A stretch of DNA of 64,000 nt. Source: Actinacidiphila yeochonensis CN732. GTDB taxonomy: Bacteria; Actinomycetota; Actinomycetes; Streptomycetales; Streptomycetaceae. Every line of letters starts with the position of its first letter. Position 1 is the stretch's first letter. Positions 44,756 through 52,813 of this stretch are shown piece after piece. The position numbers and the translations under genes were made by a program. The stretch lies in the NCBI RefSeq assembly GCF_000745345.1, contig NZ_JQNR01000004.1, forward strand, positions 434,001 to 498,000. Direction: 5' to 3'. The notes below the pieces were generated by a model, which saw only the letters and a list, made by a program, of their open reading frames with translations, ran no database searches and had not been told where the DNA came from.

Positions 44756-45571
44756 GTGACCCTCCAGCAACAGATCGTCGGCAACGCCATGCAGATGGCC
44801 GTGTGCACGCTCCAGCCCGGCCAGACCGTTTACTGCGAGGCGGGGAAGTTCCTGTTCAAGACGGCCAACGTCGCCATGGAGACCCGGCTGGGCGGCAGCG
44901 GCGCCGGCCAGCAGGGTGGAGCGGGTGGCCAGGGCGGCGGCATGGGCGGCTTCCTGCGGCAGGCGATGGGCACCGCGATGCAGGTCGGGCAGCGCGTCCT
45001 GGCCGGCGAGTCGCTGGCCTTCCAGTACTTCACCGCCTCCGGCGGCGAGGGCACGGTCGGCTTCGCCGGGGTGCTCCCGGGGGAGATGCGCGCCCTGGAG
45101 CTCGACGGATCGCGGGCCTGGTTCGCCGAGAAGGACGCCTTCGTGGCCGCCGAGGACTCCGTCCGCTTCGGCATCGCCTTCGCCGGCGCCCGGCAGGGCA
45201 TGAGCGGCGGCGAGGGCTTCATCCTGGAGAAGTTCACCGGCACCGGCACCGTGATCATCGCCGGCGCGGGCAACTTCATCGACCTCAACCCGGCCGACTT
45301 CGGCGGCCGCATCGAGGTGGACACCGGCTGCATCGTCGCCTTCGAGGAGGGCATCCAGTACGGCGTGCAGCGCATCGGCGGCCTCAACCGCCAGGGGATC
45401 ATGAACGCGGTCTTCGGCGGCGAGGGCCTGTCCCTGGCCACCCTGGAGGGCAACGGGCGGGTCATCCTCCAGTCGCTGACCATCGAGGGCCTGGCCAACG
45501 CCCTGAAGAAGGCGCAGGGAGGGGACAAGCAGGGCCCCACCGGCGGCCTCTTCTCGACCAACATCGGCTGA
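44756..45571 (+). CDS. AIM24-family protein
   Basis: 271 residues from GTG 44756, with AGGAG eight bases upstream. The beta-rich repeats typical of TIGR00266/AIM24 are seen: CTLQPGQTVYCEAGKFLFKT, GEGFILEKFTGTGTVIIAGA and RIEVDTGCIVAFEEGIQY, with a Gly/Gln-rich insert at about 45-65. Several actinobacterial copies per genome are usual. The molecular role is unknown. Confidence 0.9.
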   Translation: MTLQQQIVGNAMQMAVCTLQPGQTVYCEAGKFLFKTANVAMETRLGGSGAGQQGGAGGQGGGMGGFLRQAMGTAMQVGQRVLAGESLAFQYFTASGGEGTVGFAGVLPGEMRALELDGSRAWFAEKDAFVAAEDSVRFGIAFAGARQGMSGGEGFILEKFTGTGTVIIAGAGNFIDLNPADFGGRIEVDTGCIVAFEEGIQYGVQRIGGLNRQGIMNAVFGGEGLSLATLEGNGRVILQSLTIEGLANALKKAQGGDKQGPTGGLFSTNIG

Positions 45572-45708
45572 CGGCGCCGGTCTCCGCGGCACGCCGGGCA
45601 CCGTGATGCGCCGGGCCCGGACCGGGGCGGATGCTCCTGCCATGTCACGGTGCGATGACAGCTGTCCCGGCCGCCGGGCGGGGCGCCGCCGCCCGGCAGT
45701 AGCGTCTG

Positions 45709-45748
45709 AGCACGCTCCCGTAGCGTCTGAGCACGCTCACACTGTGCC
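45709..45748 (+). repeat. Tandem 19-bp direct repeat upstream of the aldolase-like gene
   Basis: GTAGCGTCTGAGCACGCTC occurs at 45709-45727 and again at 45730-45748, exactly 21 bases apart. Each copy holds AGCGT and ACGCT as inverted arms, and TAGCGT also resembles a -10 box. Either a pair of operators on the same helix face or a duplicated promoter core. Confidence 0.65.
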
Positions 45749-45797
45749 GGGCAGCCCGTGTCCGCCCGGCGACCGCAAGGAAGGTGGACCCGCGACC

Positions 45798-46421
45798 GTG
45801 TACCGCTGGGAGATCACCCGCTCCGTCCTGGCCCAGCGGGTTCTCGCCACGATCCGCAGCCAGAGCTACGACCAGGCCGCCGCCACCGCCGAGCTCCTGC
45901 TCGCGGCCGGGCTGACCACCTTGGAGATCTCCCTCAGCACGCCGTTCGCCCTGGAAGTGGTCACCACCCTGGTCGGCGAGGTCGGCGACGACGCCGTCGT
46001 CGGCGCCGGCACCGTCCTCGACGGGCCCTCCGCCCGGATGGCCGTCGACGCCGGCGCGCGGTTCCTGCTCTCGCCCACCCTGGACGAGGAGGTGCTGCGC
46101 GTCGGCCACCGCCACGGCGTGCCGGTCTTCCCCGGCGTCGCCACGCCCACCGAGGCGGTCCGCGCGATGGAGCTGGGCGCCGACGCCCTCACCCTCTACC
46201 CGGCCTCCGCCTTCACCCCCGGCTGGCTCGCCGACGTCCGCACGGTGCTCCCGCAGGCACCGCTGCTGCCCGTGGGCGGCATCACCGTCGCCGAGGCGCC
46301 CGACTGGATCGCCGCGGGCGCGGTGGCCGTCGGCATGGGGCCCGTCCTCACGGCCGGCGACCGGGAGACGGTCATGAAGCGCGTCACCGAACTCCTCGAC
46401 CGCCTCGCCACCACCCCCTGA
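45798..46421 (+). CDS. KDPG/KHG aldolase-like protein lacking the Schiff-base lysine
   Basis: 207 residues. TIM-barrel of the KDPG/KHG aldolase family: AGLTTLEISLSTPFALEVVT, VVGAGTVLDGPSARMAVDAG, FPGVATPTEAVRAMELG and LLPVGGITVAEAPDWIAAGA. The strand that carries the catalytic lysine in the known enzymes (E. coli FKFFPAE) reads LTLYPAS here, with Thr in the lysine position, and the LRT of E. coli is LST. It is therefore doubtful that it performs the classical aldol cleavage. GTG 45798. A tandem operator-like repeat lies 50-90 bases upstream. Confidence 0.85.
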   Translation: MYRWEITRSVLAQRVLATIRSQSYDQAAATAELLLAAGLTTLEISLSTPFALEVVTTLVGEVGDDAVVGAGTVLDGPSARMAVDAGARFLLSPTLDEEVLRVGHRHGVPVFPGVATPTEAVRAMELGADALTLYPASAFTPGWLADVRTVLPQAPLLPVGGITVAEAPDWIAAGAVAVGMGPVLTAGDRETVMKRVTELLDRLATTP

Positions 46422-46531
46422 CGGGTCCTTCCCGTGTACGGCGGCCGCGGCCATGGACCCCGGCCGACGACGACCTGCCCCAACGCCTCCGGCCGCCGCT
46501 TCGCGGTGACGGACTGTCATCTGATGAGCCG

Positions 46532-46573
46532 TCAGGCCGAAGTCGGGCGTCGGCCTGAACTGTTCGGCCGAAC
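46532..46573 (+). promoter_or_regulatory. Overlapping inverted repeats upstream of the P450 gene
   Basis: TCAGGCCGA (46532-46540) pairs with TCGGCCTGA (46550-46558), and GTTCGGCCGAAC (46562-46573) is a perfect palindrome. The GGCCGA half-site thus recurs four times in 42 bases, 116-157 bases before the start codon. Likely regulator binding sites. Confidence 0.5.
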
Positions 46574-46688
46574 GGGTGAAAAGGTGCGGAGTGGTGGAAT
46601 CCGGGAACGCCCTGGGGAGGGGCGGCGTTGGAGACGGCAGGAGGCGGGGCCGGGAGCAGGGCCCCGCGATGCGGTTGGGGGAAGAGCG

Positions 46689-47867
46689 ATGGCGATCAAG
46701 GAGATCATCGATCTCACCGAGCCCGGCGTGGAGTTCGTCCGCGACCCGTACCCGGTCTACGCGCGGCTGCGGGAGTCGGGCCCGGTGCACTACGTCCGGC
46801 TGCCGGACGTCGACGGCGTCTGGCTCGTCGTGGGATACGAGGAAGCCCGCGCGGCCCTCGCCGACCCGCGCCTGGGCAAGCAGTGGCTGCCGGAGGGCGA
46901 GGCCGGGGTCAGAAGCGTCGGCCACAACATGCTGGAGTCCGACCCGCCACGCCACACCCGCCTGCGCAAGCTGGTGGCAAGGGAGTTCACCTCGCGCCGC
47001 ATCGCCGCGCTGCGCCCTCGCGTCCAGGAGGTCACCGACCGCCTGCTGGACGAGATGCTGCCGCGCGGGCGCGCGGACCTCGTGGAGTCGCTGGCCTTCC
47101 CGCTGCCGATGACGGTGATCTGCGAACTCCTCGGCGTCCCCGACCTGGACCGGGAGCGGTTCCGCGGCTGGTCCCAGGCCATCGTCGGCAACGCGGACGC
47201 GGGGCAGGTCGAGTTCGCCGAGCGGCAGATGGGCGCCTACCTGGCCGAGCTGATCGAGGACAAGCGGTGCGGCGGCCCCGGCGACGACCTGCTGAGCGGC
47301 CTGATCCGGGCGCGCGACGAGAACGGCGACGCGCTCTCCTCCGCCGAACTGGTCGGCATGGCCTTCCTGCTGCTGGTGGCCGGCCACGAGACCACCGTCA
47401 ACCTGATCGCCAACGGCACCCTCGCGCTGCTGCGCCACCCGGAGCAGCTCGCCGCCCTGCGCGCCGACCTGTCGCTGCTGGACGGGGCGATCGAGGAGAT
47501 GCTGCGGTGGGACGGCCCGGTGGAGATCGCCACCTGGCGGCTGGCCCGGGAGCCGCTGGAGCTCGGCGGTCGCAGGATCGCGGCGGGGGAGACCGTGCTG
47601 GTGGGCCTCGCCTCGGCCGACCGTGACGGCAGCCGGGGTCTGCCCGAACCGGACACGTTCGACATCCGCCGCCAGCAGCGCTCCCACCTCGCCTTCGGCC
47701 ACGGCATCCACTACTGCCTGGGCGCTCCGCTGGCCCGCCTGGAGGCGCACGTCGCCTTCGCCTCGCTGCTCGCCCGCGCGCCCGGCCTCGTCCTTCAGCC
47801 CGGCCGGCTGGAGTGGCGCGGCGGGTTCCTGATGCGGGGGGTGCGTGAGCTGCCCGTGAGCTGGTGA
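46689..47867 (+). CDS. Cytochrome P450
   Basis: 392 residues, soluble bacterial P450 of the CYP107-like kind. I-helix oxygen-activation motif AGHETT (about 233-238), K-helix EXXR in EEMLR, and the heme loop FGHGIHYCLGAPLAR with the Cys ligand (about 344). No ferredoxin gene is adjacent, so redox partners come from elsewhere. GGGGAAGAG precedes ATG 46689. The substrate is unknown. Confidence 0.96.
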   Translation: MAIKEIIDLTEPGVEFVRDPYPVYARLRESGPVHYVRLPDVDGVWLVVGYEEARAALADPRLGKQWLPEGEAGVRSVGHNMLESDPPRHTRLRKLVAREFTSRRIAALRPRVQEVTDRLLDEMLPRGRADLVESLAFPLPMTVICELLGVPDLDRERFRGWSQAIVGNADAGQVEFAERQMGAYLAELIEDKRCGGPGDDLLSGLIRARDENGDALSSAELVGMAFLLLVAGHETTVNLIANGTLALLRHPEQLAALRADLSLLDGAIEEMLRWDGPVEIATWRLAREPLELGGRRIAAGETVLVGLASADRDGSRGLPEPDTFDIRRQQRSHLAFGHGIHYCLGAPLARLEAHVAFASLLARAPGLVLQPGRLEWRGGFLMRGVRELPVSW

Positions 47868-47961
47868 GGCGGAGAGGGCCGGATGCGGGCACCCGTAGAA
47901 TCCGAGGGCGGGGACGGGAGCCCCGCGGCGGGTCCCCGCCCGGCACGACCAGGAGAAACCC

Positions 47962-49197
47962 GTGACCGTCATCGCCGTCCCCGGCTCGAAGTCCGTCACC
48001 GCCCGCGCCCTGTTCCTCGCGGCGGCCGCGGAAGGGGTGACGACCCTGCGCCGTCCGCTGGTCTCGGACGACACCGAGGGCTTCGCCGAGGCACTGACCG
48101 TCCTCGGATACGCGGTGGAGCGGGCGCCGGAGGAGTGGCGGATCACCGGCCGCCCGCAGGGGCCGGCCAGCGCCTCCGCCGAGGTCTACGCGCGGGACGC
48201 CGCCACCGCCGCCCGGTTCCTGCCCGCCCTGGCCGCCGCCGGCCACGGCGACTTCCGGTTCGACGCCTCGGCCCAGATGCGCCGCCGCCCCGTCGCCCCG
48301 CTCACCGAGGCGCTGCGCACCCTGGGCGTGGACCTCGCCTACGAGGGTGAGTCCGGTCACCTGCCCCTGCGTATCGCCGCCAGCGGCATCGACGGCGGCG
48401 AGATCGAGCTCGACGCCAGCCTGTCCTCGCAGTTCCTGACCGCGCTGCTGCTGGCCGCGCCGCTCACCGCCGAGGGGCTGCGCATCCGGGTCACGGGCAT
48501 CGTCTCCGTGCCCTACGTCGAGATCACGCTGGCGATGATGCGCGCCTTCGGCGTCGAGGTCGTCCGGGAGGGCGACACCTTCGTCGTGCCGTCCGCCACC
48601 TACCAGGCACGGGACTACCCCATCGAGCCGGACGCCTCCACCGCCAGCTATGTCTTCGCCGCCGCCGCGCTGAGCGGGCGCACCGCCACGGTGCCGGGCC
48701 TCGGCAGCGGCGCCCTCCAGGGCGACCTCGCGTTCGTCGACGTGCTGCGGCGGATGGGCGCCGAGGTGGAGACCACCGCCGACGCCACCACCGTCACCGG
48801 CACCGGCCGGCTGTCCGGGGTGACGGTGAACATGCGCGACATCTCCGACACGATGCCCACCCTCGCCGCGATCGCCCCCTTCGCGGACGGGCCGGTGCGC
48901 ATCGAGGACGTCTACAACACCCGGGTCAAGGAGTGCGACCGGCTCGACGCCTGCGCGCAGAACCTGCGCGCGCAGGGCATCCGGGTGGAGACCGGCCGGG
49001 ACTGGATCGAGATCCACCCCGGCACCCCCAAGCCGGTGGAGATCGCCTGCCATGCCGACCACCGCATCGCGATGAGCTTCTCGGTCGCGGCCCTGCGCAC
49101 TCCGGGTACCACCCTGGACGACCCGGGCTGTGTGAAGAAGACGTTCCCCGGCTTCCACGGCTTCTTCGCCGACCTGCGCCGCACCTGGGACGTGTGA
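47962..49197 (+). CDS. aroA: 3-phosphoshikimate 1-carboxyvinyltransferase (EPSP synthase)
   Basis: 411 residues. PGSKSVTARALFLAAAAEG at the N-terminus, SLSSQFLTALLL, IEPDASTASYVFAAAALSG, RVKECDRL and HADHRIAMSF cover the two-domain fold and catalytic residues. It joins shikimate-3-phosphate and PEP on the way to chorismate. The PEP-loop sequence reads RDAATAARFLP, with Ala where most enzymes have Gly (GNAGTAMRP in E. coli; LAGTVLRF in mycobacteria). It stands alone, not with other aro genes, so it may be a second copy. GTG 47962 has AGGAG upstream. Confidence 0.93.
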   Translation: MTVIAVPGSKSVTARALFLAAAAEGVTTLRRPLVSDDTEGFAEALTVLGYAVERAPEEWRITGRPQGPASASAEVYARDAATAARFLPALAAAGHGDFRFDASAQMRRRPVAPLTEALRTLGVDLAYEGESGHLPLRIAASGIDGGEIELDASLSSQFLTALLLAAPLTAEGLRIRVTGIVSVPYVEITLAMMRAFGVEVVREGDTFVVPSATYQARDYPIEPDASTASYVFAAAALSGRTATVPGLGSGALQGDLAFVDVLRRMGAEVETTADATTVTGTGRLSGVTVNMRDISDTMPTLAAIAPFADGPVRIEDVYNTRVKECDRLDACAQNLRAQGIRVETGRDWIEIHPGTPKPVEIACHADHRIAMSFSVAALRTPGTTLDDPGCVKKTFPGFHGFFADLRRTWDV

Positions 49198-49374
49198 CGG
49201 TACGTCGGACCGTCCGGGCGGCCCCGAGGCGAGCGGCGCGGGGCCGCCGGAACCGGCGGGCAGGAGGTGCGGCCCCCGGGGAGGTGGCGCCGAGGGGCGG
49301 AATCGCGTGGCGCCGCGACGGAAACCGGCCGCCGGGGCGCGCCGGAGGGGCGGAGTCGTGCGGTGCGCCGCATG

Positions 49375-50310
49375 TCACGGCGCCCACGGCAGGACCTCGC
49401 CGTCGCGGACCAGTTCGCCGTAGTGCGCCGGGTCGACCGGGCCGAGTGCCAGGGCCAGCAGCGCAACGGCCGCCTGCGCCGCAGTCGGGGCGCCGCTGAC
49501 GTCCCACCACAGCGCGGAGGTCGGGGTGTTCATCATCCCCGGGCACACCGAGGCCAGCAGGATGCCGCGCCTCGCGTCCTCCTCGCGCCGCTGCCCGGCC
49601 AGCGCCCGCACCGCCGCCACCTGACCGATCTTGGACGGGATGTTCACGAAACCGGGCCAGGCGCCCGCCCGCGCGCTGCCGTCCCTGACCTCGTCGCGCC
49701 ACGCCGCCACAGCGGCGTCCACCGCGTCCAGCGACGTCAGGCCGTCGAACCGGTCGTGCAGCACCGGCGCCAGGTAGTGCAGTCGGCCCAGGGAGCTGGC
49801 GACGACCAGGAACCGGCCGCCGTCGCGGAGCAGTGGGGTGAAGGCGCGCAGCAGGCGGGTGGTGCCGAAGTTGTTGACCTCGGTGTAGGGCGCCACGACC
49901 TCGCGCGGGTCGTCGTCCGGGCCCACCCGCATCACGGCGTTGCCGACCACCACGTCCACGCCGCCGTGCCGCTCGCGCAGGACGGCGGCCAGCCGGGCCG
50001 GCGCGGCCGGGTCCGTGACGTCCAGGACCTCGGCGCGCACCCGCGCGCCCCCGGCGGGGAGCGCGGCCACCGCGTCGGCGGTCCGGCCGGGGTCGCGGCC
50101 GGTGAGGTAGACGGTGTCCTGCGGGCCGAGGCGCTCGGCGAGCCCCTCGGCCAGCGCCAGTCCGAGACCCTGGGTGGCGCCCGTGACCAGCGCGACCCTA
50201 GGTGCCGGCGCACCGGCGGCGGCCGGCGCGGTGGAGGCGGCGGTTCCGGCGGCCTGGGTGGCGGGCGTGTGCGAGCCGGGCCGACCGGACGGGGTGGACG
50301 CTGTGGACAT
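49375..50310 (-). CDS. SDR-family protein of the carbonyl-reductase type, Tyr replaced
   Basis: 311 residues. Cofactor motif TGATQGLGLALAEGLAERLG after a Ser/Ala/Pro-rich tail of about 35 residues; the Ser of the active site is in VVASSLGRLHYL. The long insert between Ser and Lys and the downstream CPGMMNTPTS resemble carbonyl reductase 1. In that family the active site reads AYGVTKIG; here it is VNIPSKIG, so Asn stands where the catalytic Tyr should be. ATG 50310. Divergent from a LysR gene that probably controls it. Confidence 0.85.
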   Translation of the reverse strand: MSTASTPSGRPGSHTPATQAAGTAASTAPAAAGAPAPRVALVTGATQGLGLALAEGLAERLGPQDTVYLTGRDPGRTADAVAALPAGGARVRAEVLDVTDPAAPARLAAVLRERHGGVDVVVGNAVMRVGPDDDPREVVAPYTEVNNFGTTRLLRAFTPLLRDGGRFLVVASSLGRLHYLAPVLHDRFDGLTSLDAVDAAVAAWRDEVRDGSARAGAWPGFVNIPSKIGQVAAVRALAGQRREEDARRGILLASVCPGMMNTPTSALWWDVSGAPTAAQAAVALLALALGPVDPAHYGELVRDGEVLPWAP

Positions 50311-50515
50311 CGGGGCCTGCCTTCTGTCGTGGAGTTCTCGACGGATGAGCGGTGGCCGGAGGGCGCACCTCACGGGTGGCGGTCCCGGCCGGTACGCGGA
50401 ACGGAAGGGACGCCGGAGCCCCCGTGGGGGGAGGCAGCCGCCCGCCGGGGCGGTCCGGGCACGTCCAGGCTAGGCAGGACGCGGGCCATGCCGCCAGCGA
50501 GAGATGATCAGACCT

Positions 50516-50529
50516 GGTATGCGTATACC
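50516..50529 (+). promoter_or_regulatory. LysR-type palindrome at the regulator start
   Basis: GGTATGCGTATACC, a palindrome with 5-bp arms, ends 2 bases before the LysR ATG, in the SDR-lysR intergenic region. No ribosome site fits between, so the lysR mRNA may be leaderless, with TATGCG as -10 box. Confidence 0.5.
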
Positions 50530-50531
50530 TC

Positions 50532-51458
50532 ATGACCCTCGCTGACGCCTCGCTCACCGCGCTCCGGGTGTTCCGGGAGGTCGCGGAGCGCGGCACCCTC
50601 ACCGCGGCCGCCGCCGTCCTCGGCTACACCCAGTCCGCCGTCTCACGCCAGATCGCCGCCCTGGAGCGGGCGGCCGGCGCGCCGCTGCTGGAGCGCCATC
50701 CGTCCGGAGTGCGGCTGACGCCCGCCGGCCACGTGGTGCTGCGCCGGGCCGTCGCCGTCGTCGCCGAAGTGGACGCCGGGGCCAGGGAGCTGGCGGGCAT
50801 GCCGGACCGGCCGGCCACGGTACGGCTCGGCTGGTTCGCCAGCGCCGGCGCCCTGCTGGTGCCGAGAGCGCTGGCCGCGCTGAGCCGCAGCCACCCGGCG
50901 GTCACCGTCGTCACCCGCGAGGGCAGCACTCCGGCGCTGGTCCGGGCGGTACGGGCGGGCACCGTCGACCTCGCCCTGCTGGCGTCGGCGCCGCCCTTCC
51001 GGCCACCCGACAGCGAGGCACCCGCTCTGGCGCTGCGCACGCTCACCGAACGGCCGCTCCTGCTGGCCCTGCCCGCCGGCCACCCCCTCGCCCGGGGTGA
51101 GGGGGTCGACATCGTCGACCTGCGCGGTCAGCGGTGGATCGCGGCGCCGCGCGCGGGCGAGGACCAGCTGATGGGGGTGTGGCCGGGCCTGGACGAGCGG
51201 CCCGAGATCGTCCACACCGTCCGCGACTGGCTGGCCAAACTCGCCCTGGTGGCCGAGGGTTTCGGGCTGACCACGATCCCGGCGTCGCTGGCCGGGGCGG
51301 TGCCGCCCGGGGTCCGCGTCCTTCCCGTGCGGGGCGGCCCGCAGGAGCAGCGCCGCCTGCTGCTGGCCCGCCTCCCCGGCCCCTTGGCGGAGCCGGCGGC
51401 GCTGCTCTCCGACGCCCTGCGGGCGGCGGCGGTGGAGACGTCCGCGCCGTTCGGTTGA
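50532..51458 (+). CDS. LysR-family regulator
   Basis: 308 residues. N-terminal HTH: LTALRVFREVAERGTLTAAA then AVLGYTQSAVSRQIAALERA. The substrate-binding domain (VRLGWFASAGALLVPRALAAL onward) is complete. It is divergent from the SDR gene at 49375, the usual arrangement for a LysR protein and its target. Confidence 0.95.
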   Translation: MTLADASLTALRVFREVAERGTLTAAAAVLGYTQSAVSRQIAALERAAGAPLLERHPSGVRLTPAGHVVLRRAVAVVAEVDAGARELAGMPDRPATVRLGWFASAGALLVPRALAALSRSHPAVTVVTREGSTPALVRAVRAGTVDLALLASAPPFRPPDSEAPALALRTLTERPLLLALPAGHPLARGEGVDIVDLRGQRWIAAPRAGEDQLMGVWPGLDERPEIVHTVRDWLAKLALVAEGFGLTTIPASLAGAVPPGVRVLPVRGGPQEQRRLLLARLPGPLAEPAALLSDALRAAAVETSAPFG

Positions 51459-51485
51459 AGCCTCCCGGACTCCGACATCGACGTC

Positions 51486-51562
51486 CGACGCACGGCGCCC
51501 GACGCCGGCGCCCGACGCCCGACGCCCGACGCCCGTCGCGTGGCGCCCGTCGCGTGGCGCCG
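51486..51562 (+). repeat. Short tandem repeats
   Basis: GACGCCC-type 7-base units repeat about four times (51511-51535), then CCCGTCGCGTGGCG repeats twice. This lies in the gap between the lysR end and the convergent glycosylase gene. No coding sense. Confidence 0.5.
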
Positions 51563-51626
51563 AGTGCGGGGAAGGGGCGCCGTGACGGCCGCGGACGACG
51601 GGAAGGCGCGTGCGAGCGCAAGTTCC

Positions 51627-52277
51627 CTACTGGTGAGCGGCGTTGAACTCGGCGAGCTGCTCGGTGAAGAGGCGGGCGCCGCCCTGCGCGGGGTGGCGCA
51701 CCGCCACCGCGTCGATTCCGGCCCGGGCCAGCGCGCCCTGCGCCTTGCGGCCGACCGCGACGAACGACGTGATGCCGAACGCCTCCGCCAGCGCCAGGGC
51801 GACGGGCGTGCCGGTGGCGACCTCGGCCGCCCTGGGCGCCCGGTTGGTGGCCGAACGGCCCATCTCGTGAGGGTGGTTGGGGTAGATCGCCCACATCAGG
51901 GGCAGCGGCCCCCGCCACGCGGCCAGCGCCCGCCACACGATGCCGGAGGAGGCCTCCCACTCGGCGGCGGGGTGGTCCGGCACGTCGAAGCCGTCGCCCT
52001 CCGGCGAGCCCGTGACCAGCCCGGGCCGGGTGGCCAGTTGGCGCATGCTGGTGAACGGCACCCCCGAGACGACGTGCCCCCGGTAGCCGGGCGCCTCGCC
52101 CACCAGCGCCACCCGCGGCCCGATACCGGCCATCAGCGCGTGGTAGCGCCGCAGGTTCCGCTCGCGCAGCCGGCCCTCCGGCTCGGGACCGTAGAGGAAC
52201 GCGGCGTCGTCCGGCACCGGGATCGCGCGCAGCAGCTCCCAGAACCTCCGCGTGTCGACGCCTGCCACTTCCGCCAC
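51627..52277 (-). CDS. Uracil-DNA glycosylase superfamily protein
   Basis: 216 residues. VALVGEAPGYRGHVVSGVPF is the uracil-recognition/water-activating region and VRHPAQGGARLF the DNA-intercalating loop of the UDG fold (family 4/5-like). It should remove uracil or a related base from DNA, or act on another base. ATG 52277. No cysteine cluster of the classical iron-sulphur family 4 enzymes is evident. Confidence 0.8.
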   Translation of the reverse strand: MAEVAGVDTRRFWELLRAIPVPDDAAFLYGPEPEGRLRERNLRRYHALMAGIGPRVALVGEAPGYRGHVVSGVPFTSMRQLATRPGLVTGSPEGDGFDVPDHPAAEWEASSGIVWRALAAWRGPLPLMWAIYPNHPHEMGRSATNRAPRAAEVATGTPVALALAEAFGITSFVAVGRKAQGALARAGIDAVAVRHPAQGGARLFTEQLAEFNAAHQ

Positions 52278-52402
52278 GCCCTTTCCGGAGCTGAACCCGC
52301 CCTCGGACGGGTCCGTCGGACTGGAATCCTACGTGCCGCGCCGGACACGGCCCAGGGCCCGGCCGTCCGGCGCGTTCCGCCGTCCCTGCTGGACGGCCCC
52401 GG

Positions 52403-52813
52403 TCACAGCTCGTCGATCAGCGCCCGGACCCGGCGTTCGATCTCGTCGCGGATCGGACGGACCGCCTCCACGCCCTGCCCGGCGGGGTCGTCGAGGGCCC
52501 AGTCGAGGTAGCGCTTGCCGGGGAAGACCGGGCAGGCGTCGCCGCAGCCCATCGTGATGACGACGTCGCAGGCCCGCACGGCGTCGGCGGTCAGCACCTG
52601 CGGCGCCTGCGCGGTGATGTCGATGCCGGCCTCGGCCATCGCCGCGACGACGGCCGGATTGAGGTGGTCGGCGGGCGCGGAGCCGGCCGAGCGCACCTCG
52701 ATCCGCTCCCCGGCGAGGTGGCGGAGCCAGGCGGCCGCCATCTGCGAACGGCCGGCGTTGTGCACGCACACGAACAGCACCGAGGGCTTCACGGCGGCGG
52801 GGACGTCAGACAT
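52403..52813 (-). CDS. arsC: Arsenate reductase (low-molecular-weight phosphatase type)
   Basis: 136 residues. The P-loop VCVHNAGRSQMA (C-x5-R type, Cys about 16) and the two-cysteine segment MGCGDACPVFPGKRYLDW define the ArsC of the phosphatase family. It reduces arsenate to arsenite for export. ATG 52813 overlaps the acr3 stop, so it is the third gene of the ars operon. Confidence 0.95.
   Translation of the reverse strand: MSDVPAAVKPSVLFVCVHNAGRSQMAAAWLRHLAGERIEVRSAGSAPADHLNPAVVAAMAEAGIDITAQAPQVLTADAVRACDVVITMGCGDACPVFPGKRYLDWALDDPAGQGVEAVRPIRDEIERRVRALIDEL

Noticed and set aside
51486..51562. CRISPR-like repeats
   Set aside because: Units are 7 and 14 bases, contiguous, without spacers or cas genes; simple tandem repeats.
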